A DNA stretch of 64,000 nt, from NCBI GenBank assembly GCA_963969365.1, contig OZ017753.1, forward strand, positions 2,914,001-2,978,000, written 5' to 3'. Position 1 is the first letter of the stretch, and each line of letters begins with the position of its first letter. Below are positions 11,653 to 23,500 of this stretch, piece after piece. The position numbers and the translations under genes are program-made. The DNA is from Asterochloris sp. CNOR1. Taxonomy: Eukaryota; Chlorophyta; Trebouxiophyceae; Trebouxiales; Trebouxiaceae. The notes beneath the pieces are model-generated. The model was not told the DNA's origin. It saw only the letters and a list, made by a program, of their open reading frames with translations, and did not search any database.

Positions 11653-12280
11653 GCTGCAGCTGAGGTTGGCCTGACAGCTTATGGTGGCGGCTTAGCACTG
11701 CACTTTTGACAGTGACGGAGAGCCTGCCCATCATCATGCCGTGCATGCCAACATAATGGAAGCAGCACAGCATGCAGGAGACCTGCATACCAAAATTCTG
11801 TCCTGCTGGCCCAACAGCGTCCGTGGGCCTGATGCTTGCTCATGCCTGCAGCTATACACTGTGGACAGGCTATGGCAAAAGCTCAGCGGTGCCAACCACC
11901 CAGGAGAAGGGACGGAATTCTTGACGCTTGGCCAGGACTCATGTGTCCTGCTAAAAAGGAGCTGCATGGCTCCTGCAGTATCTAAGCGTTTTGTGAACTG
12001 CTCAGATAGACCCTGAGGCAGCTGCTGTTGCTCAGCAGCAATTGCTGTCGGCAAGCAGCAACCTGTCTGCTCTCTGAATCAACAGATCCTGCATGTGACG
12101 GTCTGTTTATCCTGATGCTGCTGCTGCTGCTTGGAGCTACATCGCCGCTGAAGCTCACCATTGGCACCCTTAATTTTTTGAGAAAGCATTTATTTTCAAC
12201 ACGAGTTGCTAGTTCGAAGGGTAACCCCGCGGTTGTGTTGCAATTGCCTGTTGCCGTGGTCCACACCTGGCTGCACCATA
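11653..12280. other. No gene seen
   Basis: No conserved frame was found between the small membrane protein and the F-box-like array. The end of this stretch resembles the upstream regions of array copies 2 and 3. Confidence 0.4.
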
Positions 12281-12281
12281 T

Positions 12282-13335
12282 CTCGGCAGGATCTGGCAAG
12301 CCATCTGGTAAGCTAAAATCGTGATAAGAAAGCATCATCACCATTCTTCTCAGGTGCTGCCCCTTGCTGGACATGTGCAGACACCTGCTGATTAGCCAGC
12401 CAGCCCCTTGCTGGCCATGGATGCCGAGGCTCTGCAGCTTGTTTGGGCCAACTGCACCTTTGGTGCCAAAGCCGCACTGGCATGCACCTGCCGTAGGCTG
12501 CAGCAGAAGTCTCAGGGCTGGTCGTGGGGCAGAGTGCCCTCACAGCGATGGCAGCAAGCAGGATTTCAGTGGTGGCTGAGTTACAAAAAGCTCTCATGCT
12601 GGAATGAGTATGTGGTGCAGACGAAGGGGTCAATGGACAGGGACGGCGATTATGAGGCTGCTGAGAAGGTGCAGGCAGCATGGGAGCCTGGACTGGGGAA
12701 GCTCACGTCCCGCTCACCGGCAGGTGTGAAGCCAGCCCTCCCCTTGCAGTGAATAGGGTTGGGAGCTTCAGTCACGCATATCCCTGCAGATGCTGGCCTC
12801 TGTGCAAAGATTGGGCAGAATGCTGCTGGAGCCTCACCATCTCACTGCCACAACTGGGTGCGCTTTACAGGCTGGTGACGGCCGAGCTGAGTGCAGGCCT
12901 TGCTGGTGATTTCCTCAAACTAACCTCATCCCTGCCCTGCGTACTGCAGACGTTGGCTACGACCCTGTCACATGCAGCGCAGCGCTGTTCCCGGACAAAG
13001 ACGCTTGGCTCATGTCGGGATCCGCCACCTATATGCCAATGTTCAGGGTCATCTCCTCCCCCATGCTGCTGTACCGCTTGAGGTGCCTGATCCCATCCGG
13101 TAAGGTGGAGCAGTCGGACGGTTACAAGGGAGTGTGGCACGTCTGCCTGCGGCACAGACGCACTTCTTACCAGGCTGACTTTGGGGATTGCAAGGGTGGC
13201 GCCAGGATCAGTGCAGACAACTCCTTGGAGAAGGACGAAGCAGCCACACAGGACCTGCTGGACCTGGTTGAGCTGCTCTGCAGTGACTGCTGCCCCCACA
13301 CATATGACGGCACAGTGGCTGGATGCATCGCGTGA
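12282..13335 (+). pseudogene. F-box-like tandem family, copy 1 (start codon lost, early stop)
   Basis: The expected structure is a tiny first exon, exon 2 (12354-12723) and exon 3 (12950-13335). The first exon of copies 2 and 3 starts with ATG; here the aligned codon is ATA, followed by a GTAAGC donor. In exon 2 the aligned frame meets TAG at about 12391, where copies 2 and 3 have AAG or GAG. Downstream the frame is fully open, so an internal start at ATG 12417 (MDAEALQLVWAN) would give about 230 residues. The N-terminal block ALQLVWANCTFGAKAALA and CTCRRLQQ resembles an F-box helix set (Leu-rich start, Cys-Arg-x-Leu). The C-terminal domain contains YMPMFRVISSPMLLYRLRC and ends TYDGTVAGCIA. 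No function beyond F-box-like can be claimed. It is either a shortened gene or a pseudogene. Confidence 0.6.
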
Positions 13336-13795
13336 CGGAGCCAGTCATAGCAACTGACCACCAAGAGTCAGGCTGGTCTGCTGCCAATGACAGTCTTGTC
13401 CCTATCTGTGAAGTGCTTCAGACTGCAAAAGCCCACTGCTTGCAGCATCAGTTGCAGCAGTGCAAAAGGTTCATTGTGGAGGAAAGCTGAGCAGGGTTGG
13501 TCAGATGAACCTGCTGCTGCTGCTACCACTTAGTCAGATATGTGAGAAGTCTTACCACACTTGAGCACTGCTGATGGGGGCCAATGCTTCCTCAGGCCCT
13601 GTGTCAATCTGAAGGTGACATTCAGGTAACCTATATTGGATGCCTGTGTCGCACGGTCAAGGTCGTCTTACAACGACTTGACAGTGCTGGCCGTCGCTCT
13701 TAGGCGCCTCAGCGGTGCCAGCGCGACCCCGCAAATCCCAAGACGAATTTGCAGCTGCCTGTTGTCCATACCTCCAATATTTAAGCACAAAATAC

Positions 13796-14893
13796 ATGTC
13801 TCAGCAGATGCTGGTGAGCTATACACGGAAGCCGTGAGAGATCAGCATAAGCCTGAAAACTGACACCAATCTTCTCAGGTTCTGCCTCCTGCTGGGCACA
13901 TGCAAACACCTGATGACAAGCCACCCAGCCCCTTGCTGGCCCTGGATCCCAACGCTCTGCAGCTTGTTTGGGACAGTTGCACCTTTGGTGCTAAAGCCAC
14001 GCTGGCATGCACCTGTCGCGAGCTGCAGCAGAAGTCACAGGCCTGGCAGTGGGGCACAGTGCCCTCACATCAATGGCGCAAGGTCGCATTTCACTGGTGG
14101 CGGGGCCACAGGGGGCTGGCGTACTGGGGCGACCAGTTCGTGGTGCGGACGCCTTTGTCAATGGAGAGGCAGGGGGACTATGAGGCCGCCGAGAAGGTGC
14201 AGGCAGCGTGGGAACCTGTTCATGAGTGGAAGCCTTTCCGCTCTGCGCCAGGTGTGAAGCCAGCTGGTTGTCACCTCCCGTTGCAGTGAACAGAGCTGGG
14301 GCATTGCCTGCAGGTGCTGGCCTGTGTGCAAATGGAGCACTGAACAGCCTACTGCCAAAATTGATCTCCTCACTGTCATGACTTTGCATGCTTGTTGGGC
14401 TCATATTGGCCAAGCTGACTGCAGACCTTGCTGGTAGGGCCCTCATGCTGATTGTACCCCTGCCCTGCACCCTGCAGGCATTGGCTATGATCCTGTCACG
14501 GGCAAGGCAGCATGCTTTCCTGGCGGGAGCGCTTGGGCCATGCCAGTGTCGTCCACCTACATGCCCATGTATGAGGTCATCTCCTCCCCCATGCTGCTGT
14601 ACCGCCTGAGGTGCCTGTTCCCCTCCTGTGTGGTGAAGGAGGTGGACGCTTACAAGGCAGTGTGGGACGTCAGTCTGCAGCACAAGCGCACACACTGCCG
14701 GAGGAGCACAAGGGTGCCGTCAGGGTCTGTGGGGACGCATCCATGGACAAAGCCGCCACACAGGACCTGCTGGACCTGGTTGCGCTGCTCTGCAGCGACC
14801 GCTGGCCCCATCCTTATGACGGCACCGTGGCTGGATGCGTTAAGTGACGAAGCCAGTCACAGCTGCTGGTGTGGCAGGCCGCCAGGTGTTTAG
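13796..14893 (+). CDS. F-box-like tandem family, copy 2 (C-terminus frameshifted)
   Basis: Three exons: 13796-13813 (MSQQML), 13879-14251 and 14477-14893. This is the only copy with an intact start and exon 2: VLPPAGHMQTPDDKPP, then ALQLVWDSCTFGAKATLA, CTCRELQQKSQAWQW and QGDYEAAEKVQAAWEP. In exon 3 (GIGYDPVTGKAACF, YMPMYEVISSPMLLYRLRC) a 10-base deletion near 14700, relative to copies 1 and 4, shifts the frame. The natural C-terminus (DLLDLVALLCSD, YDGTVAGC) is then in another frame and translation ends at 14893 with an unrelated tail. The loss shows either recent decay or tolerance of a changed end. The unit repeats about every 1.5 kb. Confidence 0.6.
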
Positions 14894-15268
14894 GCTGTGA
14901 TCTACCCTTACCTCTGCTGCCAATGGCAGTCATGTGCTGCTCAATTAGATTATGGAGTGATCCAGAATGCAACACCCATTGCATTACCATCAGGAGTGAA
15001 AAATCTTAGAGCTGCTGGCAAGCTAAACAATGTCTACAAGATGAAGCTGCTGCTGCTGGCCCTGCTGCCCACTGAGGTGATTTGGTGAAGGTGAACATTC
15101 AAACCTATTCTGCTTCATGTCACATGAAGAAGTGCGTCGCAATAACCGCCACAGCAACTTGACAGTGCTCACTGTCACCGTGGGCGTCTCTGACGCTCCA
15201 AAGGGCGACACCACCGGCTCCACACCAATACCGCAGCTGCCCCGACCAGGTCGGCCGCACAACAAAAC

Positions 15269-16033
15269 ATGTATCAGCAGGCTCTGGTGAGCGATATGTG
15301 GCAGCAATCAGCATGACCCGAAAGCATATAACCAATCTTTCTTAGGCCCTGCCCCCTGCTGGCTATGTGCTCTGCTGGCTATGTGCCCTGCTGGCTATGT
15401 GCAGACACCTGATGATGAGCTACCTAGCCCTTTGCTGGCCATGAAGTCCCGCAATTTGCAGTTTGTCTGGGCCAAGTGCACCTTTGGTGCCAAAGCCGCG
15501 CTGGCATGCACCTGCCGTGAGCTGCGGCAGAAGTCTCAGGCCTGGCAGTGGGGCAGAGTGCCCGGACAGCAGGAGGATGCATTTCAATGGTGGCTGAGCC
15601 ACAGGAGGCTGGCACATTGGAACGAGTTTGTGGTGCGGACGTCTGTAAGCATGCCAAGCCAGGGAGACTTTGAGGCCGCTCAGGAGGTGCAGGCAGTATG
15701 GGAGCCTGGACAGGGGAAGGTCATGTCTGGCTCTCTGCCAGGTGTTGCCCACCTGCTTTTGCAGTTACTAGAGCTTGGGTTTGGTGAAGTGTCGTGGGCA
15801 GATGCTGGCCTGTGTACAGATGCAGCACTGAGCAGCCTGCTGCCTGAGCCCCATCATCTCACTGTTATGACTGGGTGCGCATGTCGGGGCGATGACGGCC
15901 AGCTAATTGAAGTCGCCCCTGCACCCGGCAGACATTGGCTATGAACCTGTCGCGGGCAAGGCAGCTCTGCTACCCCCCTCTGACGATAGGCCCACCACCT
16001 ACATGCCGATGTCCAGGGTCATCTCCTCCGGCA
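15269..16033 (+). pseudogene. F-box-like tandem family, copy 3 (insertion in exon 2, truncated in exon 3)
   Basis: Exon 1 is 15269-15286 (MYQQAL) with a GTGAGC donor, exon 2 is 15346-15741 and exon 3 starts at 15932. A 16-bp unit is present three times at 15354-15401 where the other copies have one, adding 32 bases and breaking the frame from exon 1. An internal ATG at 15381, created inside the repeat, restores the frame (MCPAGYVQTPDDELP). Exon 2 is otherwise intact (CTCRELRQKSQAWQW). Exon 3 (IGYEPVAGKAALL, YMPMSRVISS) stops being homologous at about 16030, where it joins the middle of copy 4. Confidence 0.65.
15354..15401 (+). repeat. 16-bp unit in three tandem copies inside array copy 3
   Basis: The unit is CCCTGCTGGCTATGTG (second copy CTCTGCTGGCTATGTG), at 15354, 15370 and 15386. 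Copies 1 and 2 of the gene family have only one. Confidence 0.9.
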
Positions 16034-16853
16034 GCAGTCTCAGGCCTGGCATTGGGGCACGGTGCCCACACAGCGATGGCGGGAGGTTGCCATCTGGTGG
16101 CTGAGCCACAAGGGGCTCGCGTGGTGGCGCGACCAGTTTGTGGTGCAGCCGCCTCTGTCCATGGAGATGCTGGGGGACTATGAGGCCGCTGGAAAGGTGC
16201 AGGCAGCATGGGAGCCCGGAAAGGGGAATCCGCAAGGTACAGCCAGCTGACTGCACTCCTCCTCTTCATGCAATGAGCAGCCTGGGGTGGCCAGGCGTTG
16301 CCTGGTGCTGGCCTGTGTGCAGATGTAGCACTGAGCAGCCTGCCGCCTGAGCCTCATCCTCTCAGTGTCATGATCAGGCGCGCTGTTTGGGCTGATGGGG
16401 GCCCAGCTGACTGCAGGCTTACTTGGGAGTGCCCTCAGGCTGACCTTGCCCCTGCGTCCTGCAGACCATTGCTATGTCCCCTCCATGGGCTACAATCCTG
16501 TGACAAGTGAGGCAGTGCTGCTACCCTACTTTGGCGACACGCCAGCCACCTACATGGACCTGTCTGAGGCCATGTCCTCCCCCATGCTGCTGTACCACCT
16601 GAGGTGCCTGTTGCCATCCTGTGAGGTGGAACAGGGGGGCGGCAAGGGAGTCTGGACTGTCACCCTGTGGCACAAGCGCACACACTGCCAGGCAGGCTTT
16701 GGGGATCACAATAGTGCTGCCACAGTTTGTGGGGACCTATCCCTGAAGAAGGACGGAGCAGCCAGACAGGCTCTGCAGGACCTGATCAAGCTGCTGTGCA
16801 GCGACCGCTGCCCCCAAACATATGACGGCTTGGTGGCTGGATGCATCGCGTGA
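16034..16853 (+). pseudogene. F-box-like tandem family, copy 4 (5' half deleted, fused to copy 3)
   Basis: The sequence enters in mid exon 2 (QSQAWHWGTVPTQRWREVA), out of frame with copy 3 upstream, and keeps the rest of exon 2 (QGDYE-like segment, KVQAAWEPGK) to about 16239. A complete open exon 3 follows at 16465-16853 (MGYNPVTSEAVLLPYFG, SSPMLLYHLRCLLPSC, ending DGLVAGCIA). Exon 1 and the F-box-like part are missing. The junction is what unequal recombination or deletion between neighbouring copies would leave. Confidence 0.65.
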
Positions 16854-17267
16854 CGGAGCCAGTCACAGCGACTGGTGTCACACTGCCGGGCTTGTGGCTG
16901 ACAGGGCTACATCCTAATCTGCTGCCAAGCAAAGTTTTGTGTCGTCAAGCAAGCTTGTCATCTTGACTCAAGGTGTGAACAAGCAATGCTATCGTACCGG
17001 CAGTGCAAACTTTCACTTGCAGAAGAGCTGATCAAGGACCAAGTGAACTTTCTGCTGATGGCCTGCAGGCCATATGAAGCCTGAATGGTGTGTGAAGCCT
17101 CACCACACTCGAGCAGCTGCTTGTTGGGCCAGTGCAGATGCATGCAGGTTCCACGGGCAAAAAGCATGCATCTGCCCTGGCCCAACCAGCAGTTGCAACT
17201 TCCTATACTTGTTTGTTTGAACTGCCAAGAAAGTGGCATCCAAATCCTTTTTGTCTCGCCGTCATGT

Positions 17268-17322
17268 ATTCAGCAGCTGGTGCCCTCATCTGATGACTTT
17301 GTTGTTGGATACATCGCGTGAG
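17268..17322 (+). pseudogene. Remnant of a fifth F-box-like copy (last codons only)
   Basis: A short frame ends in DDFVVGYIA and a stop, aligned with the array ending YDGLVAGCIA. The downstream bases (TGAGGGAGG) resemble TGACGGAGCC after copies 1 and 4. Only the terminal stretch is recognisable. Confidence 0.45.
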
Positions 17323-17538
17323 GGAGGAATCAACATCTGACAAGGCCCTCGTTCACAGGCCCAGAAGGACACAGTTCGATTGATTTGTCTGCCACCAGTG
17401 GAAGCATGTAGCTTTTAAGCTTCCAGGCCAAGCTTGACTGGGATGCATTGCGAGGTTGTCAAATGCAGATATCAATTGTGGCCACAAGAACTGCTGCACT
17501 GTGAGAATTCACTAAAACTGAAGTATCAAAGCCTGGCT

Positions 17539-20500
17539 TCAAAGCTTAAAGGCAGCAGCAGGCCGTGTGCCTCCCAGTGCATTGGCCCCTGGCTTTGCTC
17601 TCTTGTCAGTCCCTGCCTCTGCAGCATCCCGCTGCTCCTGCAGGTGCTTGAAAACCGCGCCTGACTTGGTGTAGTCCATCTTTTTGGCCTTCACAGGGGC
17701 TGTGTCCTTGGTGCCCTTCTTCTTCTGCTTGGCAGCCTTGGCAGCAGCTGAGTCATCTGCCTCAGACTTGCGGCCAATAATGACAGCCTCGCCTCCCAGG
17801 TGGGATGGCTTCAGGCGCTTCTCACCAGCCTGCACGGGCCATGCAGCACTGCTGAAAGAGTGCAAACAGCTGCTGCGAGGCTGCTGCACACAGCTTCCCG
17901 CCCCAGTCGCACTGCTTCAGGGGCTTGTGCATGGCCTGAACGGGTTACACTTGCTCCATTGCCTGCAAGATCCCCTGCGAGGCTGCTGTACGCAGCCTCC
18001 CCGCCCTTTCAATGTGTTCTAAGTGTTTGACCTGCATGAGGGCTGGATGGGGAGGAGGGCCTATGCAGGTTGATCACTTGAAATGGTCACGGCTGCGAGC
18101 AGCATGCCCTCCCACAGGAGAACTGAACAGGCACGCAGCTGTTGCCATATAATACGGTGGAAAGCAACTTGAAAGCTATACTGCTCTCATAGAGTGCTTG
18201 TGCGTAGCAAGCAAGAACACGCATACCAAAGAAAGTGCAAGACTTTCCTTTCTGACAGAGAAGAGTTGAACAACATTGCGTGGCAGTCCCTGGCAACCGC
18301 TCTTGCATGCATGTGTGGAGAATTCTATGTGGGAAGGGTACAGGGGCCTCTGCTTGCCTGCCAGGGCTTTTGCTGGAGGGTGAGTACTTTTGCTGGGAGG
18401 GGCACAGGAGCACCTGTGGCGGCTGCCAGCCAGGTCACCACAGTCACAAACCACACAGCCAGCACAACTGCAGCTCGCACGGACCCATGGTCACACAGGC
18501 AGCTTGAAGGTTTCCATGCCCAACTGATTGCACCTGGGCATCAAGTATGATGGAAGACTGCAGTGTGCACAGGCAACTCCCGCGCAGGCTAAATGATGTA
18601 GGCGTCCCTGTCTGCTCTGCAGTCTGTGCTTTGACCATGCATGCAGCTCGAGAGCCCAGCCCTGCACGGATTAAGGCAAGGGCAGGAGGTGCCACACTCC
18701 CTGAGGCAGGCCTGATATTCTTGTTTCGCCAAAAACACTTAGGTTCCTTTTCTGCCACTCCTTCTGGCTCCAGCCACAAAGCAGAACGCGCAACACAACC
18801 CCCGCGAGCCGCCCACCTGCCCCTCCTTCTCCTTCTTGCCCCCACGCTTGCGCTTGGCCCGCGCTGCATGGCGCTGCTCGCGCGTCAGCTCCTCAGCAGT
18901 GCGCGGCTGTCCATGCTGGCTGCTGTGGAAGACCTCCTCAGGGGCACGCATGGTGGCCTCAGAAGCCACCTGCAGAGGAGGGGGGCAGCCAGATGTGGCA
19001 GGCGTGTAATGGATGCAGGCATCTCCACATAAAATCCTTAGATGCTCCCTGCAGATGAGAGGCAGGCAGCAGAAGTCTGGGTGCACGACCTGACATGCAG
19101 TTGCAGCAGGCTGGTGTTGAGATTCAGATGTCTATGCACTACGCATCCGTCCTCAGTGCAGCCAAGCTGGGGGAGGCCTCAGATGCCCCCTGCAGGAGGC
19201 AGGCACACGTCTGTCAGGCAACACAGCACGGCTGGCGCACACACCATTGCACGCTGTACAGGCAGCTGAAGGTGGTAGACAGCAGTGGTCTGAAGGCTAC
19301 CCAAGCCGGTGCACCATGCATCTGCAGCAACACAGCCGCATGTTGAGCTACCCTGCGACCTGCAGTCAAGAGACAGGCAGCAGATGTACTGGTTGCTCTG
19401 AGCTGGCAGAGCAACGCTGCTGCAGCGCCACCCTCCAAGCCATGTGTGGGGGTTGGCATGTGATGCGCAACTTGCTCAGGAGCAGCTTTGGACCCAGCAC
19501 CATCCAGCTCGTCTTATACTTGTGGACCCGCCCCCATCCCCCGCAGGCCAGGCCAGGGGGCTGGAACATCTGAGTGCACCAGGCCACCACCGTTGTGCTC
19601 ACCGCCTACAGCCACTCTGCAAAAGATGCCGCCAACATTTCACCTGTGGAGCCACCTCCTCCATGGCCAGGGCCGGCACATCTGAGCGCACTTGCAGCTC
19701 CTCCAGCACCGGCTTGGGGGCAAAGTGGAAGTGGGTCAGGGAGTCCAGCTTAACAAACAGCTCGCGCATGAGGCGGCAGGCCTCGTCACGCACAGGCTGA
19801 TGCCTGTCGGCCGCTGAGGTCACCCCTGTGGCCGCCGAGACGTACTGCTCCTCATACAGCTCGCCCAGACCCTGCGGGGGAGTGACTTGACTGGTCAGCA
19901 TCTGCAGCCTGCTGGCGCCGTGTGGTGGCAGAGCCATACTGGACCCTGTAGAGCTTCCCAAGGCCCTGCTGGCAGGCAGCCTGTTTGGCCAGCCCCTGCA
20001 GCCCGCTGGCGCTGTGTGGTGGCTGAGTCATGCTGGACTTGCACAGCTCGCCCGGGCTGTGCCGGCAGGCAGCTTATTTGGCCAACACCTGCAGCCCGCG
20101 AGCGATGTGTGGTGGCTGAGCCGTGTGGGCGCTGGGTGGGCAATGCGCAGGGCCAGGCCTCATGTCTGCTGCAGCTCCTCAGCAACAAACCCAGGGATGG
20201 ATGTGTACCTTTGTGCTCCTCTTGTCGTCCAGCTCCACAACAAGCTTCTGCTTCTCAGGCGGGGGAGGCACCACCTTGGGGGGATCGTCAAAGCGCTGGT
20301 CAGCAATACGCTGCCTGCAGTGAAGTCCAGCCAAACCTTCAAGCTGTGGCGTCTGTCACCCTTTTGGAGCAGGCACTGCAGGGTGCATGCACAGAAATGT
20401 ATAGATGCAGGCCCTGTGCGAGCAGACAGCGCATGACAACCATCTGGCAGGTGCTGGCTGCTCAGAGTTTTTGTGATGTCCCCCGCAGCAGCGCTGCCCT

Positions 20501-23500
20501 AGTGTTTAAATGTGTGGCTGACAGGACCTGCATCTCTGGCACTAACTCAAAGTCACTAGCACAGCTGCAGCTGCTCTCATCACCCCACGGGCTGCAGCTG
20601 CTCCCACCCCCCCAGAGGCTGCACCTGCCCCCATCCCGGCAAGGTGGCAGCAGACCTAGTGAAGCAGCAGGGCGCTCCACAGCAGCATGATGGTACCAAC
20701 ATGCGGCAGCTGCCCCCGTGCCCTCCAGATGGCATGAGATCAGGCACAGCAGCAATGTGCCCTGCTGCAACGTCTTCACACCAGCGCCCCGCAGGGCTCG
20801 CACCAGAATTGCACTGGACACAAGCTGCTAGCAACAGCCTTCCAGTCACAGAGTGCATGCTGGACATGCAGAAGCGGGCTGCCTCCAGAGCCCACCTCAA
20901 ACACAGCACTGGGCAGTTCCGTCTACTTCATCCAACTCCCAGGGAGGGCGATGGCCTCTGTGATTACCCGTGCACCAGCCAAGTCACAAAGGGAGGCAGC
21001 CGCGCCCCAGCGCTGAGCTCTGTCTGCACTCACTGGCGATGCAGGGCAGCATGACTCACTTGATGAGATCCTCCAGGCTGGCAGTGGCCTCCTCTGTTGG
21101 CTGGGGTGGCGGCTTCACCTGGCGGTCAAAGTCAAGGTCAACCTCCAGGGCACTGTTCAGCGGGCGCTGGCCTGCATAGCAGAAGGTCCTCCAAGGCAGC
21201 TCAGGAGACCTTCTACGGCTTCTCAGACTTCCACAAAGACATCACACAAGGAGCTAGCTGAAAGGCAGTCTTGCCAGGCAGGTGCGCTGCTGCCAGCACC
21301 CTAATCCAGGCAATCCTGCGGATGATCCTGCTGCGGTCGAGGGGCAGTAACATGCAGGCAGGCGTCAGCTGAACCAACAACACCCAGCTGCAGTGGGCTG
21401 GAGAGCCTGCATAACCTGGCAGGAAATGCAGGCCTATGGGGGAACAGGTGAAGGGAACAATTTTGCTGCAGATCGCAAACCCATGCAGAACAGTGCCTTG
21501 AACAATCACTGGCGTGGCCACAATCTAGGAGCATGCCTTGCCTCATAGCGCAGCTAGGCCTGGCAGAGCTGCTCTGCAACAGCACAGAGCAGAAGAGGCA
21601 CTGGAGCGCCATGCACCAGGCCGCCAGCTGAACCAGTGCGAACCCTGCAGGGTGTGCCTTGGGCCAGGCCGGCACTTCCTGGGGGAGAGCCGCCAGGTCC
21701 TGTTGCCCCAAGCAGAGGGGCCTCCTGCTCATGCCCAAAGCAACACCGGACAATTCTGTGCTTGTGAACAGTAGTCACCTGCAACAGCCTCCCCTGTGCC
21801 ACACATCTCCTGAACCTGCCATCATCTTTGCCAGCCTTGTCCTGCACCCCTTTGCTAGGCAGCTTTCCAGACAGGCTGCACCCGCCTATGACCACTTTTG
21901 GGCTTACTGGGGTTAAGATTTGGCCCGCAAGCATCTGTCCCGCGAATTTTTCACCAATGCCAGCCAACCCCTTGACGATCCAATCCGTTCAAACCAAGGC
22001 AGCCCTGCCCTGTAACAGTGTGCAGGGGCACATCAGCAGGCCTCACCATCACCAGCAGAGGCAGCCCTGTAGAGCCCTCCTGCACATGCCCAGAGACTAT
22101 TGCCGCCAACGTGGGATATACTTAAATATCCATGAAGTCCTCACCTGCGCCGGCCTCCCCCTTCAGGAACCAGTCCTTCTCCCCGATGTTCTCTGCCTCC
22201 AGACGCGCAATGCGCTCCTGCAGGCGGGCCTGCCGCCGCTCATGCTGAGACAGCCCAGCCCTGTCTGCCCCAGGGCCTGCCTCATCAGCCAGAGGGTCGC
22301 CCTGGCCGCCGCTTGGCGCTGTCTCCCTGCAGGACGGGGCAGACTGCAGTGGGCAATAAGCATGCCCTGGCAACAGTCTGCTGCTTGGCGTGCCGCCACA
22401 AGCCATGTGCTGATGGGTCCTGCAAGTGGCTGCTTGATGCTTGGTGTCAAGCACACAGGTCTGGACTGGCAGTCCTGCACAGGAAGCAGCTCGTTCTATA
22501 GAGACATGGGGCCATGCCTTTGGTGTCGCAGACACAAGTCATTCTTCCAAAGTCTGTGTTGCTCAGTAAAGCAGATCTGCATCCTCCTCGCATTGTTGCC
22601 TTTGCCATGGCTCTTCAGCTGCTGTGCAGCGTCGGCTGGTTCTGCCAGCTGAGATGTGCCGCTGCATCGTCACATGTGCTGCTGCTGCATGGCACCTCCA
22701 AGATTGCCAGCCAGGCAGGCCAGATGCAGGCTGCAGCGCCCACCTGGCACCCCGCTGTCGGGCCACGGCGTGCTCCCCAAAGAGGCCCATGTCGTCGTTC
22801 AACTCCTCTGTCAGCCCCCCCTTCTTGTCAGAGAACTCCGCCTCGTCCTCCGACAGCCCCTCCAGCCCCTCAGCTGCATTCGCATCTGCACCCAAGTCAT
22901 CATCCTCCGCGCTGTCCTCCTCTTTCAACTGGGCCTCGCCAGCATCTGTCTGGTCGGCTGCCTCTGCAGCAGGAAGCACAGGCTGGTCATCAATCACAAA
23001 GGATATGCCAGTGCTGACTGAAAAGTAGGCTGGTGTCGCAAGCAGCTGGCTCACCTTGGGTGCCAACGAGGTTGCTGTGCATGGATGTTTGGCGAGACCA
23101 GCCAGCAAGCCCACTTGCTGAGGGGGGCTGCAGCCGCCCTGAGGCGCACTGCAAGCCTCCCTAATGCACTGCGGTCAGTAGCCCACAACTTAAGGGATAC
23201 TGAACATAACTCTGGTTGCCTCAACTCTGGAACAAGGCTGAGACAGACCTTGGGCCCCAAAGAAGTCGTTGTACATGATGTCCTCCCCGCCCTGCAGCTC
23301 ATCCTCATCCATGTCCTCCACTGCCCTCTTCTTCCCTTTGCCTCTCCCGGCCGGTCTCCTGCAGCAGGGCAGAAGTGAGTTGGGGACGAGCGACTGCCAT
23401 CATACAGGACACTTCACCTGCCAGCTCAGGCCCTGCAGTACAAAGGCCTCTCTCCCCAGCCTGCTGGCTGCTAGTACTCTCCAGGGATGAGCTGAGTTGC

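Noticed and set aside
22563-23028. Plus-strand frames rich in Ser and Pro as a gene
   Set aside because: They are the antisense of the acidic Glu/Asp tracts of MPP10 exon 9.
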